Assembly (NCBI GenBank): GCA_051654865.1
Contig: JBOFYV010000124.1
Span: 1-64,000, forward strand
DNA from: JBOFOR01 sp051654865
GTDB lineage: Bacteria; Bacillota; Clostridia; Peptostreptococcales; Peptostreptococcaceae
DNA: 64,000 nucleotides
Direction: 5' to 3'
Part shown: positions 26,635-36,599 of the stretch, one piece after another
Position numbering within the stretch: the first letter of the stretch is position 1
Layout of the letters: every line of letters begins with the position of its first letter
Notes under the pieces: generated by a model
Seen by the model: the letters and a program-made list of their open reading frames with translations, nothing else
What the model was told of the DNA's origin: nothing
The model's database searches: none
Translations under genes and position numbers: made by a program

Positions 26635-27465
26635 CTACTTAGATGTACTTTTAGTTAAATGATCAAGTGTTTTTAATGTATATCCTTCTTCCTCCCAATG
26701 AGTAAGAACTTCATCTAATATTTCGGTATTGGTCTTAGAGTTTGGATGAAGTAAAACTATAGCACCTGGATGGGTTCTAGTGTATATCTTTTCTTTTGCA
26801 TATTCATGTGTTGGTTGTTTGTCATTGTACCAATCAACATAAGCAAAACTCCAAAAAATAGACTTGTATCCTAAATCTTGAGTATACTTTAATGATTGTT
26901 CACTGAATTTTCCCATAGGAGGCCTAAAATATTTAGGCATATCTTTTCCAACTACTTCTTTGTATGCATTTTCAACACTAATTATTTCTGATTTAAATTT
27001 ATCAAAATCATTAATTTGTGGCATAGAAAGATGGTTTTTAGAATGATTACATACTAGATGACCTTCGTTAGCCATTCTCTTAACTATGTCTGGGTTATTT
27101 CTTATGTAGCTTTCAACTACAAAAAAATGAGCTTTAGCATTATGTTTTTTTAGTGTATCTAAGATTTGATTAGCAGTTCCGTTTTCATATCCTGCATCAA
27201 AAGTTAGGTAAATTACCTTTTCATCAGGATTCCCTATATAAAAAGAATCATAGCGTTTGAAAAAATCTACTTCTTTTATTGGGGATGGTTGTTTGCCATC
27301 GTTTCTAGGATTAAAATACCAACTATATTCTTGTACTCCAATAGATGGATTGGATATTTGAGTTTTTGATTTATTAAGCATATAGAAATTAGTTGTAGCT
27401 AATATTCCACATAGTAACACAAATATACCTAGTATTAAATAATGTCTGGAGCTTTTGTTGTTCAT
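26635..27465 (-). CDS. pdaA: PdaA-type polysaccharide deacetylase (spore cortex muramic-lactam)
   Basis: A short membrane anchor (about 8-27) is followed by a NodB-type deacetylase domain. Metal ligands are in LTFDAGYENG and CNHSKNHLSMPQ, with RPPMGKFSEQSLKYTQDLGY and a late HPNSKTN. The FDAGYENG form and the WSFAYVDWYNDKQP segment are typical of PdaA rather than general deacetylases. PdaA removes the acetyl group from muramic acid so the delta-lactam of spore cortex can form. In Bacillus it is made in the forespore, so sporulation control is expected; I could not define a sigma-G promoter. GAGGTGATG site before the ATG. Confidence 0.88.
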   Translation of the reverse strand: MNNKSSRHYLILGIFVLLCGILATTNFYMLNKSKTQISNPSIGVQEYSWYFNPRNDGKQPSPIKEVDFFKRYDSFYIGNPDEKVIYLTFDAGYENGTANQILDTLKKHNAKAHFFVVESYIRNNPDIVKRMANEGHLVCNHSKNHLSMPQINDFDKFKSEIISVENAYKEVVGKDMPKYFRPPMGKFSEQSLKYTQDLGYKSIFWSFAYVDWYNDKQPTHEYAKEKIYTRTHPGAIVLLHPNSKTNTEILDEVLTHWEEEGYTLKTLDHLTKSTSK

Positions 27466-27633
27466 AACATCACCTCAATATGTTGTAAGATTAAAATGAT
27501 AAAACTTATTTAGATATAGTTTCTATAAAAAAAGCAAAATTATACACTTAATAGTTTTAAATTATACTTTTACTTTTTGGACAAACTTAGCATATAATAT
27601 TTTTAATATACATAAAACTGAAAGGACAACAGT

Positions 27634-30600
27634 ATGAACAATGATATAAACTTATTATCTAATAAGATTATTAGTATTATAGATAATGTTATATTTATAG
27701 ATATAGAAACCACAGGTATTAATCCTAATAACTCGGAAATAATCGAAATTGGAGCTATAAAACTTGAAAATGGAAAGATTGAAGTATTTAATACATTATT
27801 GAATACAGATAAAGAGATCCCCCTAGAAATATATTCTTTTTGTAACAATTTAAAGAAGGATGATTTTAAAAATAAACCCAAACTTAATGATATTAAAAGG
27901 GAATTTAATACATTTATAGAGGATAAAACTATAATTTGCCACAATAAAGATTATCAAAATAGCTTTTTGCTTAAATATATGCCTTATATAAAAAATAATA
28001 TAATTGATTCAATGGAGTTAGCTGCTGTCTTAGAGCCATATCATAGCGATTATAATTTAGAGTACCTAAAAAAAGCAATTAGTGAAAATAATGAAGAAGA
28101 GAAGCATAGGGCTATACCTGATATTTTAGATAACATAGAATTAGTAAACTCATTACTTATGAGGTTAAAGAAAAGAGATTCTTTAAAATTAGAGCCTACT
28201 ACATTTAAAATTAATTCTTATTTACAAAAATATAATTTGAATAAGTGGGAATGGAGTGACATTATAGATAATGCTAATTATGACTTAATTGTTGAAAGTA
28301 ACTATGATGATAATAGTAGATTACGCAATACAAATATACAAAATAAAAAGAAGGTATTTAATAAGATACACAACGCTAGTAGAGAGTATGAAGAATTATT
28401 AAAAGACAAAGAAATTTGGGAAAGTAAACAAGGATTTATATATGAGTATAGACCGGGGCAGTATGAACTTACAAAGACTATTCGAGAAACATTTGAAGGT
28501 AATGGAGGTAGTGCTAAAATTGCCTGTATAGAAGCTCCAACAGGAATAGGTAAGAGTGTGGGCTATTTAGTTCCAGCAATAATTGAAGCAAACTTGAGAA
28601 AAAAGAGAGTTATAATTTCAACGGACACTAAGGAATTACAGATTCAACTTATAAATAAAGATATTCCTAATGTAATAAATTCATTAGGAATGAATGAGAA
28701 AATAAGCTACGGATATATAAAAGGCAAAAATAATTATATATGTGTAGAAAAATTAGAAGCTTATAAAAATGATTATTCTCCAGAGTCTCCAACTAAAGAT
28801 GATATTATTTCAATCGTGTTGCTAGAACAATTGATAGAAGAAGGTAAGTATGGGGATATAGAAGAAATAAGTCTTTGGATACTACAAAAATTTAGCGATT
28901 TAATTATTCATTTAAGGTATATAGCTTGTGATCCTAATTTATGTAGACCAAAACGATGTATAAAAGAATGTTTGTATAAAAATAGGATAGAAGAACTAAA
29001 AGAAGAAGATATAACGGTTATAAATCACTCATTGTTAGCAAAATGGCCGTATAAAGAAGAAAAACCTTTAGATTATATAATTGTTGATGAAGCACATAAT
29101 TTGGTTGAAAAGGGATATGATTTCTTTTCGGGAGTTATAAACTATAGGAGTTTTCTATATTTTATGCAAGAAATATACCCATATGAAAATATTAGAAATA
29201 GTATATTTTCATATGATAAACTAAGTAAAAGATATCGGAAAATAAAAATATTTGACAAGTTCTATAATCATATAAATCTTGACAGAACACTAAAAGATAA
29301 AATAAGTAGACATATAAATTTAATCGTAGAAGAATTGAATTCAATCCTGCTATTTGGAAGAAATAGTGATTATAATGGTATTAGTGATTATAATTTAAGT
29401 TGGGAGCTTAACTTACAAGAAAATGACATAGTAGGAACTATATATAAAAATAAAGAACATATAGATATTAAATATAATAGTTACAGTGAAAAAATAAAAC
29501 AAAGTAGTGAAAATATAATTAGGAATTTAAATTCAATTTTAATTATTATAGATAGAAATACAGATGAAGATAGCTTAGACAAAGAAGCGGATGTATATAA
29601 ATTTGGAAAGTCTAAAGTTAAAGAATTAGAAGATATAAAAACAACACTTCAAATAATGCTGGAATTTGATTTAGAAGATGACTTTGCAAGGGTAATGGAG
29701 ATTGATAATGACTTTAATAGCTTTGAATTTAGAGTTATACCATTAAAGTTAGCAGATTTATTTGAAGAAAATATTTTAAATCAAATTAGTTGTGGAATAT
29801 TTTTATCGGCTACTCTTAGAGTGGAATATAATATGGATTATTTTAAAAATACACTAGGCATTAATAGAATTTCAAATATAGAAAAGATAATAGAACCACT
29901 TTATGATTATAAAAATAGAGTTAGTATATTAGGTATAAATAATATATGTAGTTATAAAAATAATGAATTTATATGGCAAATAAGTCAAACTATAAAAAAT
30001 ATATCAAGTCTAACACAAGGTCATATGCTTGGATTATTTAATAGTACATATAGGCAACAAATGACCTATGATTTAATTAAAAAAGAGTTAAATTATGATA
30101 ATACAGAAATATATATGAATAAAAAAGGAATAAAACATTTAAAAGATGTGAATAAAAGGGCGATTGTATTAGGTTCTAAGGGGTGTTTCGAAGGCGTTGA
30201 TATTCCAGGAGACGGCTTAATATGCGTTACATTAGATAAAATTCCTAATTTAAATCCAAGAGATCCTTTGTATTCTACAATAATGACAAAATATAATATA
30301 CCGTATTATAAGTTAAATTATCCTCAAATGGCAATTAAAGTTAAGCAAGCTATGGGGAGATTATTAAGAAGCAAATATGATTATGGATGTTTTGTAATAT
30401 TTAACCCGGGTACAAATTTTACAAGTATTAGAAAATTAGAAAGTGATTTGCATGGATGTAATATATGCAGCATTAATTTAGAAAATATAAATATGTATAT
30501 AAATCAACATCTATACAATTGTAGGCGGAGTGTTATGAATGAGTTATTAGTAGATTTAATTAGTCCTTTAAAGGATAAGGAAAAAATTGATTTGAATAAA

Positions 30601-30750
30601 TTAGTTAGATATCTAAACTATGAAATGCAGGGTAGATGTATCAATGCGAAAGCTATTTACTATGAAGGGATGATTAAAATTAAGTATTTTAATCAGGTAT
30701 ACTTAATAGATAAAGAAAAAATAGAGAAATGCTTTGCGAAATTAAATTAA
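27634..30750 (+). CDS. dinG: DinG-type helicase with N-terminal DEDDh exonuclease
   Basis: Residues about 18-185 form a DnaQ-like 3'-5' exonuclease (FIDIETTGINP, the HNKDYQN region, and HRAIPDILDN). An XPD/DinG-type superfamily 2 helicase follows: Walker A EAPTGIGKSVGY, the DEAH box VDEAHN and late motif VI QAMGRLLRS. Cysteines in YICVEK and CDPNLCRPKRCIKEC sit where DinG/XPD proteins hold a 4Fe-4S cluster, so one is likely here. This exonuclease-helicase fusion is the Firmicutes form; in Staphylococcus the homologue acts mainly as a nuclease. At 1038 residues it is longer than Bacillus DinG. Probable role: processing of unusual DNA or RNA-DNA structures. Confidence 0.88.
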   Translation: MNNDINLLSNKIISIIDNVIFIDIETTGINPNNSEIIEIGAIKLENGKIEVFNTLLNTDKEIPLEIYSFCNNLKKDDFKNKPKLNDIKREFNTFIEDKTIICHNKDYQNSFLLKYMPYIKNNIIDSMELAAVLEPYHSDYNLEYLKKAISENNEEEKHRAIPDILDNIELVNSLLMRLKKRDSLKLEPTTFKINSYLQKYNLNKWEWSDIIDNANYDLIVESNYDDNSRLRNTNIQNKKKVFNKIHNASREYEELLKDKEIWESKQGFIYEYRPGQYELTKTIRETFEGNGGSAKIACIEAPTGIGKSVGYLVPAIIEANLRKKRVIISTDTKELQIQLINKDIPNVINSLGMNEKISYGYIKGKNNYICVEKLEAYKNDYSPESPTKDDIISIVLLEQLIEEGKYGDIEEISLWILQKFSDLIIHLRYIACDPNLCRPKRCIKECLYKNRIEELKEEDITVINHSLLAKWPYKEEKPLDYIIVDEAHNLVEKGYDFFSGVINYRSFLYFMQEIYPYENIRNSIFSYDKLSKRYRKIKIFDKFYNHINLDRTLKDKISRHINLIVEELNSILLFGRNSDYNGISDYNLSWELNLQENDIVGTIYKNKEHIDIKYNSYSEKIKQSSENIIRNLNSILIIIDRNTDEDSLDKEADVYKFGKSKVKELEDIKTTLQIMLEFDLEDDFARVMEIDNDFNSFEFRVIPLKLADLFEENILNQISCGIFLSATLRVEYNMDYFKNTLGINRISNIEKIIEPLYDYKNRVSILGINNICSYKNNEFIWQISQTIKNISSLTQGHMLGLFNSTYRQQMTYDLIKKELNYDNTEIYMNKKGIKHLKDVNKRAIVLGSKGCFEGVDIPGDGLICVTLDKIPNLNPRDPLYSTIMTKYNIPYYKLNYPQMAIKVKQAMGRLLRSKYDYGCFVIFNPGTNFTSIRKLESDLHGCNICSINLENINMYINQHLYNCRRSVMNELLVDLISPLKDKEKIDLNKLVRYLNYEMQGRCINAKAIYYEGMIKIKYFNQVYLIDKEKIEKCFAKLN

Positions 30751-30786
30751 AATGAAAAAAATAAAATAAAAATTTCAAAAAAAAAT

Positions 30787-30824
30787 AAAAGGCTCTTTGT
30801 TGATTAAAAACGAAGAGCTTTTTA
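30787..30824 (+). terminator. Hairpin terminator of dinG
   Basis: AGGCTCTTTGTT pairs with AACGAAGAGCTT (one G-U pair), followed by a short T-run. Confidence 0.75.
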
Positions 30825-30975
30825 AAATGTCTGATTTCAATGGGTTTATAATTAAAAATATAATAAAAGATTATAAAATAATTTATTGAATATTAATAAA
30901 AGATTAAATAAAATGAATGGAAATCTAAAAATGCAGTTTATTGTTAAAATTTATAGAAAATTTAAAAAGTTAATA

Positions 30976-31003
30976 TTGACAATTGTCTAAATATTGCTAT
31001 AAT
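30976..31003 (+). promoter_or_regulatory. Sigma-A promoter with palindromic operator, AbgT gene
   Basis: TTGACA (30976-30981) and TATAAT (30998-31003), 16 bases apart, are both perfect consensus boxes. GACAATTGTC (30978-30987) is an exact palindrome covering the second half of the -35 box, a natural repressor site. The ATG is about 48 bases downstream of the -10. Confidence 0.7.
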
Positions 31004-31050
31004 AATATATATAAAAAAAGTTTTACATAAAAAACTAAGGGAGGGAATAT

Positions 31051-32619
31051 ATGTCAGCTAAAAATCAAGTAAAAAGTGCAGAAGCACAAAATAAAAGTTT
31101 AATGATGAAATGTCTAGATGGAATAGAGTATGTGGGGAACAAATTACCTCATCCGGTAACATTATTTGCAATTTTCTGTGTGGCTATAGCAATCATATCA
31201 GCAATATGTGAAATGAGTGGAGTAAGTGTAACAGAAACTCTTCTTAATAGAACTACTATGGAAATGGAAGAACAAACAATAACTGCAACAAGCTTATTAA
31301 ATGCAGCTGGGTTTAAGTATATGTTAGAAAGTGCTGTAACTAACTTTACATCATTTGCACCACTAGGTGTTGTTCTAGTAGGGATGTTAGGTATAGGTAT
31401 AGCTGAAAGTTCAGGATACATAGGGACAACTCTTAAGAAGGTAGTTAGTATAACTCCATCTAAGTTAATAGTTCCAACTGTTGTATTCTTAGGTATAATG
31501 TCAAATGTAGCATCTGATGCAGGATATGTTATATTAATACCACTTGGAGCATTAATATTTATGGCTTATGGAAGACATCCATTAGCAGGTATAGCAGCAG
31601 CATTTGCTGGGGTATCAGGAGGGTTCAGTGCAAACTTATTAGTTGGTACGATAGATCCAATGTTAGCAGGTATTACAAATGAAGCTACAAAAATTATAGA
31701 TCCAACAGTAGCAATAACTCCAACTGCAAACTATTTCTTTATGGTTGTATCTACATTCTTAATAACAATATTAGGAACAATACTTACAACTAAAGTAATC
31801 GAGCCTAAGTTAGGTAAATATGAAGGTGGAGTAAAGACAGACTCTGACTTAAGAAATATATCAAAACAAGAAAGAAAAGCATTAAATGCTGCAAATATTA
31901 CTTTATCAGTAATGGTAGTTGGTTTAATTGCGTTAATAGCAATGCCTAATTCATTCTTAAGAAACTTAGAAGTAGAAGGCTTCTTAAATCAAATAATAGA
32001 TCACTCAACATTTATGAATGGTTTAATACCAATAGTTGCTTTATTATTCTTTGTACCGTCAGTTGTATACGGAAAAGTATCAGGAAGTATTAAAAATGAA
32101 AAAGAAGTTGCATCTCATATGTCAAAGGCTATGAGTTCTATGGGTGGATACTTATGTTTAGCATTTGTAGCTTCTCAGTTTATAGCTTACTTCAGTTATA
32201 CTAACTTAGGTACTATAATAGCAGTAAGTGGAGCACAATTCTTAAAATCTATACAAATAGGTGCAATACCACTATTAGTAGGGTTTGTATTTATAACTGC
32301 TTTTATAAACTTATTTATGGGTTCAGCATCAGCAAAATGGGCTATAATGGCTCCTGTATTCGTGCCAATGTTTATGCAATTAGATATTGATCCAGCAGTA
32401 GTTCAAACTGCATATAGAATAGCTGATAGTTCAACTAATATAATATCGCCATTAATGAGTTACTTTGCAATGGTAATAGTATTTATGCAAGTTTATAAGA
32501 AAGATACTGGTATAGGAACAGTTATATCATTAATGTTACCATACAGTTTAACATTCTTATTAGCTTGGACAGTATTATTCGTAGCTTGGATGAGTTTTGG
32601 AATTCCAGTAGGATTCTAG
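31051..32619 (+). CDS. AbgT-family transporter
   Basis: A polytopic membrane protein of 522 residues with ten or more hydrophobic segments. The N-terminus (LDGIEYVGNKLPHPVTLFAIFCVA) and the blocks around GIAESSGYIG, SNVASDAGYVILIPLGA and SSTNIISPLMSYF match the AbgT family. E. coli AbgT takes up p-aminobenzoyl-glutamate, a folate breakdown product, while MtrF and YdaH from other bacteria export sulfonamides. Which direction applies here is open. GGGAGGG precedes the ATG. It is monocistronic with a strong promoter. Confidence 0.9.
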   Translation: MSAKNQVKSAEAQNKSLMMKCLDGIEYVGNKLPHPVTLFAIFCVAIAIISAICEMSGVSVTETLLNRTTMEMEEQTITATSLLNAAGFKYMLESAVTNFTSFAPLGVVLVGMLGIGIAESSGYIGTTLKKVVSITPSKLIVPTVVFLGIMSNVASDAGYVILIPLGALIFMAYGRHPLAGIAAAFAGVSGGFSANLLVGTIDPMLAGITNEATKIIDPTVAITPTANYFFMVVSTFLITILGTILTTKVIEPKLGKYEGGVKTDSDLRNISKQERKALNAANITLSVMVVGLIALIAMPNSFLRNLEVEGFLNQIIDHSTFMNGLIPIVALLFFVPSVVYGKVSGSIKNEKEVASHMSKAMSSMGGYLCLAFVASQFIAYFSYTNLGTIIAVSGAQFLKSIQIGAIPLLVGFVFITAFINLFMGSASAKWAIMAPVFVPMFMQLDIDPAVVQTAYRIADSSTNIISPLMSYFAMVIVFMQVYKKDTGIGTVISLMLPYSLTFLLAWTVLFVAWMSFGIPVGF

Positions 32620-32626
32620 TATATAC

Positions 32627-32657
32627 AAAAAAGTGTCTTTCAAAAGACACTTTTTTT
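32627..32657. terminator. Bidirectional hairpin terminator
   Basis: AAAAAGTGTCTTT and AAAGACACTTTTT pair across a short loop, followed by a T-run of seven. Confidence 0.88.
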
Positions 32658-32667
32658 ATGTTTAAAA

Positions 32668-33513
32668 TTATCTTGCAAAAGATTTATCAATTAGTCCATA
32701 TATAAAATTACTATTTACTATTTCTATAGATTTTATATTTTTATCTTTAGTATAAACAAGAACCGCAGATTTTGCATATTCAGCTAAATCTTTGTTATCG
32801 GTTTTATTTGTAGTACTAATGTTATTGTTTAAAGGGTTTACTGTATCTAATTTAGCATCTTCATTAGAAGAGTAGTTTGGATACTTATGTTCCTTTGCTG
32901 GATGAAGATTATGAGGTACTAAAGGATAAAAGTAAATTTTATCAGTACCTTTAGTAGGTGAAGCTATAAAATTAGCCGACTTAACTTGATAAGCTTTATT
33001 AAACTCATCTACAGTCATACCAATATATTTATCCTTTGCAGTGTTTAGATTAAAGTCATCATAGCATATAGCACCTTTGTTTTTGAAAAATTCTACTTTA
33101 TAATTTGCTTCAGAAAGTTTAGGATTATTTACAAACTTTTCAGATGTAGCTAAGTCATAAGACCCTGATAACGTATTTTTAACTTTTCCATTCTCGTAGT
33201 ATACGTGTAAATAAGAATCTTTCTTTTGATTATTTTCATATGTTGATAATACTGTAATATTATCACGAAGGTCATTCATAGTAAGGTTGTTTATATCCTT
33301 ACCTTTTAGATTATTAGTATTAATGTAGTAAACAGAAGAATAAGGTGTACCAAACGCATTTTCAACATCTCTAAATGGTGCATTCATCAATTTATCCATA
33401 TTTACGGTAGCTTGTTGAATTATATTTTCAGATTTAGGGTTTTTGTTATTCATTGCACATCCAACAGCTAAAACAGGAACTAAAAGGAATGCGAAAAGTA
33501 TTGATTTTTTCAT
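32668..33513 (-). CDS. Lipoprotein of unknown function
   Basis: An N-terminal signal with lipobox LAVGC (Cys19) marks an exported lipoprotein. The mature part shows two segments resembling the short BamE/SmpA-type turn (APFRDVENAFGTPYSSVYYI and YIGMTVDEFNKAY), which may mean two small repeated domains. An Asn/Thr-rich stretch lies between about 225 and 245. I know no function. AAGGAGGA precedes the ATG. It is divergent from the Ca/Na exchanger gene and converges on the AbgT gene. Confidence 0.75.
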   Translation of the reverse strand: MKKSILFAFLLVPVLAVGCAMNNKNPKSENIIQQATVNMDKLMNAPFRDVENAFGTPYSSVYYINTNNLKGKDINNLTMNDLRDNITVLSTYENNQKKDSYLHVYYENGKVKNTLSGSYDLATSEKFVNNPKLSEANYKVEFFKNKGAICYDDFNLNTAKDKYIGMTVDEFNKAYQVKSANFIASPTKGTDKIYFYPLVPHNLHPAKEHKYPNYSSNEDAKLDTVNPLNNNISTTNKTDNKDLAEYAKSAVLVYTKDKNIKSIEIVNSNFIYGLIDKSFAR

Positions 33514-33679
33514 ATAAAAGTGATCCTCCTTAGTTATGTAAATTTTGTATTATTAGTATTTAAATATATATCGTAAAATATTCATCTATATTTTAAAGAA
33601 AATCTACGTTTTTGAATAGTATAACTTATTTTAGAAAAACTAGATTTAATTAAATAATTAAAGTTGAGGAGATAAAATT

Positions 33680-34633
33680 ATGGTATATATATTTCTTATA
33701 ATAGGATTTTTACTTTTAATAAAAGGTGCAGATACTTTTGTGGTAGGTTCTTCATCGATAGCGAAGATATTTAGAGTGCCTAGTTTGATAATAGGGCTAA
33801 CAATTGTTGCATTTGGAACGAGTGCTCCTGAGGCTGCGGTAAGTATATCCGCAGCTCTTAGCGGCAAAAATGATATGGCAATAGCAAACGTAGTTGGTTC
33901 GAATATATTTAATTTATTAGCGGTAATAGGAGTAGCATCAATATTAAATCCTGTAAAGGTACAAAAGAGTACAATTTTAAAAGAATTTCCATTTGCACTT
34001 TTAGCTTGTGTAGTTTTGCTTATATTATGTCATGATACAAAATTTCAAGGTTATGATGTAAACTTATTGACAAGAGCAGATGGACTTATGCTTCTAGCAT
34101 TATTTTCAATATTTATGTACTATCTTATTGATATGGCAATAACATCAAAAGAAGAGATGGAAATAGATAAAGCTGATGGAAAAATGCCTATAGGAAAAAG
34201 TATTACTATGAGTATATTAGGAATAGCAGGAATTATAATTGGAGGTCAGATAGTTGTGAACTCTGCAAGTGATATAGCTATTTCATGGGGAATGACAGAG
34301 AATTTAGTAGGGTTAACGATAGTATCTATAGGTACATCGTTACCTGAATTTGTAACAAGTATAGTAGCAGCAAGAAAAGGTGAAAGTGATATAGCAATAG
34401 GTAATGTAGTGGGATCTAATTTATTTAATATTTTATTTGTGTTAGGTATATCATCTGTAATACACAATATACAAATACATCCAATCGTGTTTGTAGATAT
34501 GATAATTATGATATTAATAAGTATTATTGTATATGTATTTGCAATTACTAAAAAGAGTGTAAATAAAGGAGAAGGAATAATATTAACTATACTTTATATA
34601 TTATATTTAGTATTTATAATAATAAGACAGTGA
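33680..34633 (+). CDS. Calcium/sodium exchanger, CaCA family (YrbG-like)
   Basis: About ten membrane segments in two inverted halves each carry an alpha-repeat. The first is GTSAPEAAVSISAALSG followed by NVVGSNIFNLL; the second is GTSLPEFVTSIVAARKG followed by NVVGSNLFNIL. The acidic residues within these repeats bind Ca2+ and Na+. Length 317 is normal for the bacterial K+-independent exchangers. It likely expels Ca2+ using the sodium gradient. GTTGAGGAGA precedes the ATG; monocistronic. Confidence 0.92.
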   Translation: MVYIFLIIGFLLLIKGADTFVVGSSSIAKIFRVPSLIIGLTIVAFGTSAPEAAVSISAALSGKNDMAIANVVGSNIFNLLAVIGVASILNPVKVQKSTILKEFPFALLACVVLLILCHDTKFQGYDVNLLTRADGLMLLALFSIFMYYLIDMAITSKEEMEIDKADGKMPIGKSITMSILGIAGIIIGGQIVVNSASDIAISWGMTENLVGLTIVSIGTSLPEFVTSIVAARKGESDIAIGNVVGSNLFNILFVLGISSVIHNIQIHPIVFVDMIIMILISIIVYVFAITKKSVNKGEGIILTILYILYLVFIIIRQ

Positions 34634-34652
34634 TAGATATATACATTTAATT

Positions 34653-34697
34653 AAAATAAGGAAAGCACTATTTTATTAGTAGTACTTTCCTTATTTT
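34653..34697. terminator. Bidirectional hairpin terminator
   Basis: AAAATAAGGAAAG (34653-34665) and CTTTCCTTATTTT (34685-34697) pair exactly, with an inner weaker stem. Confidence 0.85.
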
Positions 34698-34700
34698 ATA

Positions 34701-36128
34701 TTAAGAAACTAAATCTGTTTCATTTTTATCATCAGATATTTTCTCCATAGTTATTCCTGTAGCTCCGAAGAATAACGAAATTAAAGGACAAAGTAAATTG
34801 AAAAATGCAAAAGGCAAGAATGCAAAGTTTGCTACACCTAAAGTTGCACTCATATAAGCACCACATGTATTCCATGGAATTAATGGAGACGTTATAGTAG
34901 CACTATCTTCTAAAGCGCGAGATAAGTTCTTAGGAGCAAGTCCTTGCTTTTTAAAAGCGTCTTTATACATACTTCCAGGAACAACTATAGCTAAGTATTG
35001 ATCTGCTACTGCTAAGTTAGTACCTATTGCAGTGAAAATTGTAGCTGCAACCAATCCGAATGTACCTTTTGCAACTTTTAAAATAGATTTTGCTAAGGCT
35101 TCAAGCATTCCTGTTTTCTCAAGTATTCCACCAGTAGTTAATGCGCATAGCATTAATGATACGGTACCAAGCATACTATCAAGTCCTCCACGAGTAAGTA
35201 ATTCGTCTACAAAAGTCATACCTGTAGATGAAATATACCCACCCTTTGCTACTACAAATACATCTGCAATTGATGCACCTTGAAACGCTATAGATACTAT
35301 TGAACCAAGCACAACTCCGCCTATTAACCCTGGAATAGCAGGAACTTTAAAAATAACCATTCCTATTACTGATAGTGGAACTAACAATAATAGAGGAGAT
35401 AATGTATTGTAGTTAATCAATAAAGCATCCTGGATTTGCTTTATGTGTGTAGTATCTATTTCTGCACCAGCATACTTAATACCAATAATTCCGTATAAGA
35501 TTAAAGATATTACTAATGCAGGTGTAGTAGTGTACAACATATGCTTAATATGATCAAATAAGTCAGTACCAGCCATAGCAGGAGCTAAATTTGTTGTATC
35601 AGATAATGGTGACATTTTATCACCGAAATATGCACCTGAAATAATTGCTCCAGCTATAATCTGAGTAGGTATACCTAGTGCACTACCTATTCCGAGCAAT
35701 GCAATACCTATAGTGCCTGCAGTTGTCCAAGAAGAACCTGTAGATATTGAAACTATAGCGCATATTAAAGTTGTTGCAATTAAAAATATACCAGGAGATA
35801 AGATATTAAGTCCCCAATAGATCATAGAAGGAACGATTCCACCTAAAATCCATGTACCGATTAATATACCAACTACAAGTAAAATAAGTATTGCTTGCAT
35901 AGTTGTATTAATTGTAGATAGAATACCTTCTTCTAATTCTTTCCATGTAAAACCTAATCTAGTCATTGCTATAAAAGCAGTGAATATACCTCCTACGATA
36001 AGTGGAATATGTGCAGAAATTTCATATTCTTTTAAAAATACTAAACATACAACTAAAATTGTAACGAGAAAACCAATGCATAGTAAAGAATCAAATAGAG
36101 TAGCCTGTTTTTTTGTTTTGTTTATCAT
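34701..36128 (-). CDS. lysW: NhaC-family transporter under lysine riboswitch, probable lysine transporter
   Basis: A polytopic membrane protein of 475 residues matching NhaC-type Na+/H+ antiporters, with about twelve segments. Recognisable blocks are STGSSWTTAGTIGIALLGIG, GAYFGDKMSPLSDTTNLAPA, TAIGTNLAVADQYLAIVVPG and LIPWNTCGAYM. Its own leader contains a lysine riboswitch with terminator. NhaC homologues controlled in this way were predicted in comparative work to carry lysine and named LysW, so the name antiporter is probably misleading. The riboswitch is seen; the lysine specificity is inference from regulation. GGGAGGATA precedes the ATG. Confidence 0.85.
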   Translation of the reverse strand: MINKTKKQATLFDSLLCIGFLVTILVVCLVFLKEYEISAHIPLIVGGIFTAFIAMTRLGFTWKELEEGILSTINTTMQAILILLVVGILIGTWILGGIVPSMIYWGLNILSPGIFLIATTLICAIVSISTGSSWTTAGTIGIALLGIGSALGIPTQIIAGAIISGAYFGDKMSPLSDTTNLAPAMAGTDLFDHIKHMLYTTTPALVISLILYGIIGIKYAGAEIDTTHIKQIQDALLINYNTLSPLLLLVPLSVIGMVIFKVPAIPGLIGGVVLGSIVSIAFQGASIADVFVVAKGGYISSTGMTFVDELLTRGGLDSMLGTVSLMLCALTTGGILEKTGMLEALAKSILKVAKGTFGLVAATIFTAIGTNLAVADQYLAIVVPGSMYKDAFKKQGLAPKNLSRALEDSATITSPLIPWNTCGAYMSATLGVANFAFLPFAFFNLLCPLISLFFGATGITMEKISDDKNETDLVS

Positions 36129-36181
36129 ATATATCCTCCCTAAATTAATGTCGAATATAACGTCAAGGAGAAATAGAGATT

Positions 36182-36220
36182 AAAAAAGTCTAGGATAAAG
36201 AATATTATCCTAGACTTAAG
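36182..36220 (-). terminator. Riboswitch-controlled terminator
   Basis: The 12-bp stem 36187-36198 / 36205-36216 is followed on the minus strand by a U-run. The 5' arm region (minus strand of 36209-36220) can instead pair with the aptamer's 3' strand (36245-36256), giving an antiterminator. Confidence 0.88.
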
Positions 36221-36235
36221 TGTTCAATAAAATGA

Positions 36236-36438
36236 ATGAAAATACTTAATCTAAAGATAGTACTCCACATAAGAATGTGACAGTTCCATATATATTTTAT
36301 ATGGACCCAACATACAAGCTTAAAGCGTCACTTATATATTTCGGCATGGTTACCTTTCAAATTGCTTCAACGTGCTTAACTCCACAAATTTACTAATTAA
36401 CAATGCGACCTCTACCAATAGTTATATCCGATATTTGA
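36236..36438 (-). ncRNA. Lysine riboswitch (L box) aptamer
   Basis: Reading the minus strand, the conserved blocks occur in order: GGTAGAGGTCGCA, TTAGTAA, TTGAAAGGTAACC, ATGCCGAAAT, TTGGGTCC, AACTGTCAC and ATGTGGAGTACTAT. These match the five-helix lysine aptamer, including the GCCGAA and CTGTCA signatures. A TATAAT box (36452-36457 on the minus strand) lies just upstream and the terminator just downstream. Lysine binding should fold P1 and permit termination, shutting off the transporter. Confidence 0.92.
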
Positions 36439-36451
36439 TTTGTATAAATAG

Positions 36452-36457
36452 ATTATA
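36452..36457 (-). promoter_or_regulatory. -10 box of the riboswitch transcript
   Basis: A perfect TATAAT on the minus strand, a short distance before the aptamer. The -35 is poor (TTTATA-like). Confidence 0.55.
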
Positions 36458-36599
36458 GCATAAAAGTAAAATTTTATAAATAAAAAAATAAAAGTGGTGC
36501 TTTACAATGCGTGAATAGAGTCTAAAATATAACTTTTAATTATAATACCTTTAGGTTAGAATAGTTAGTATGTAATTTTAATAATCAGGAGTGATAAAT

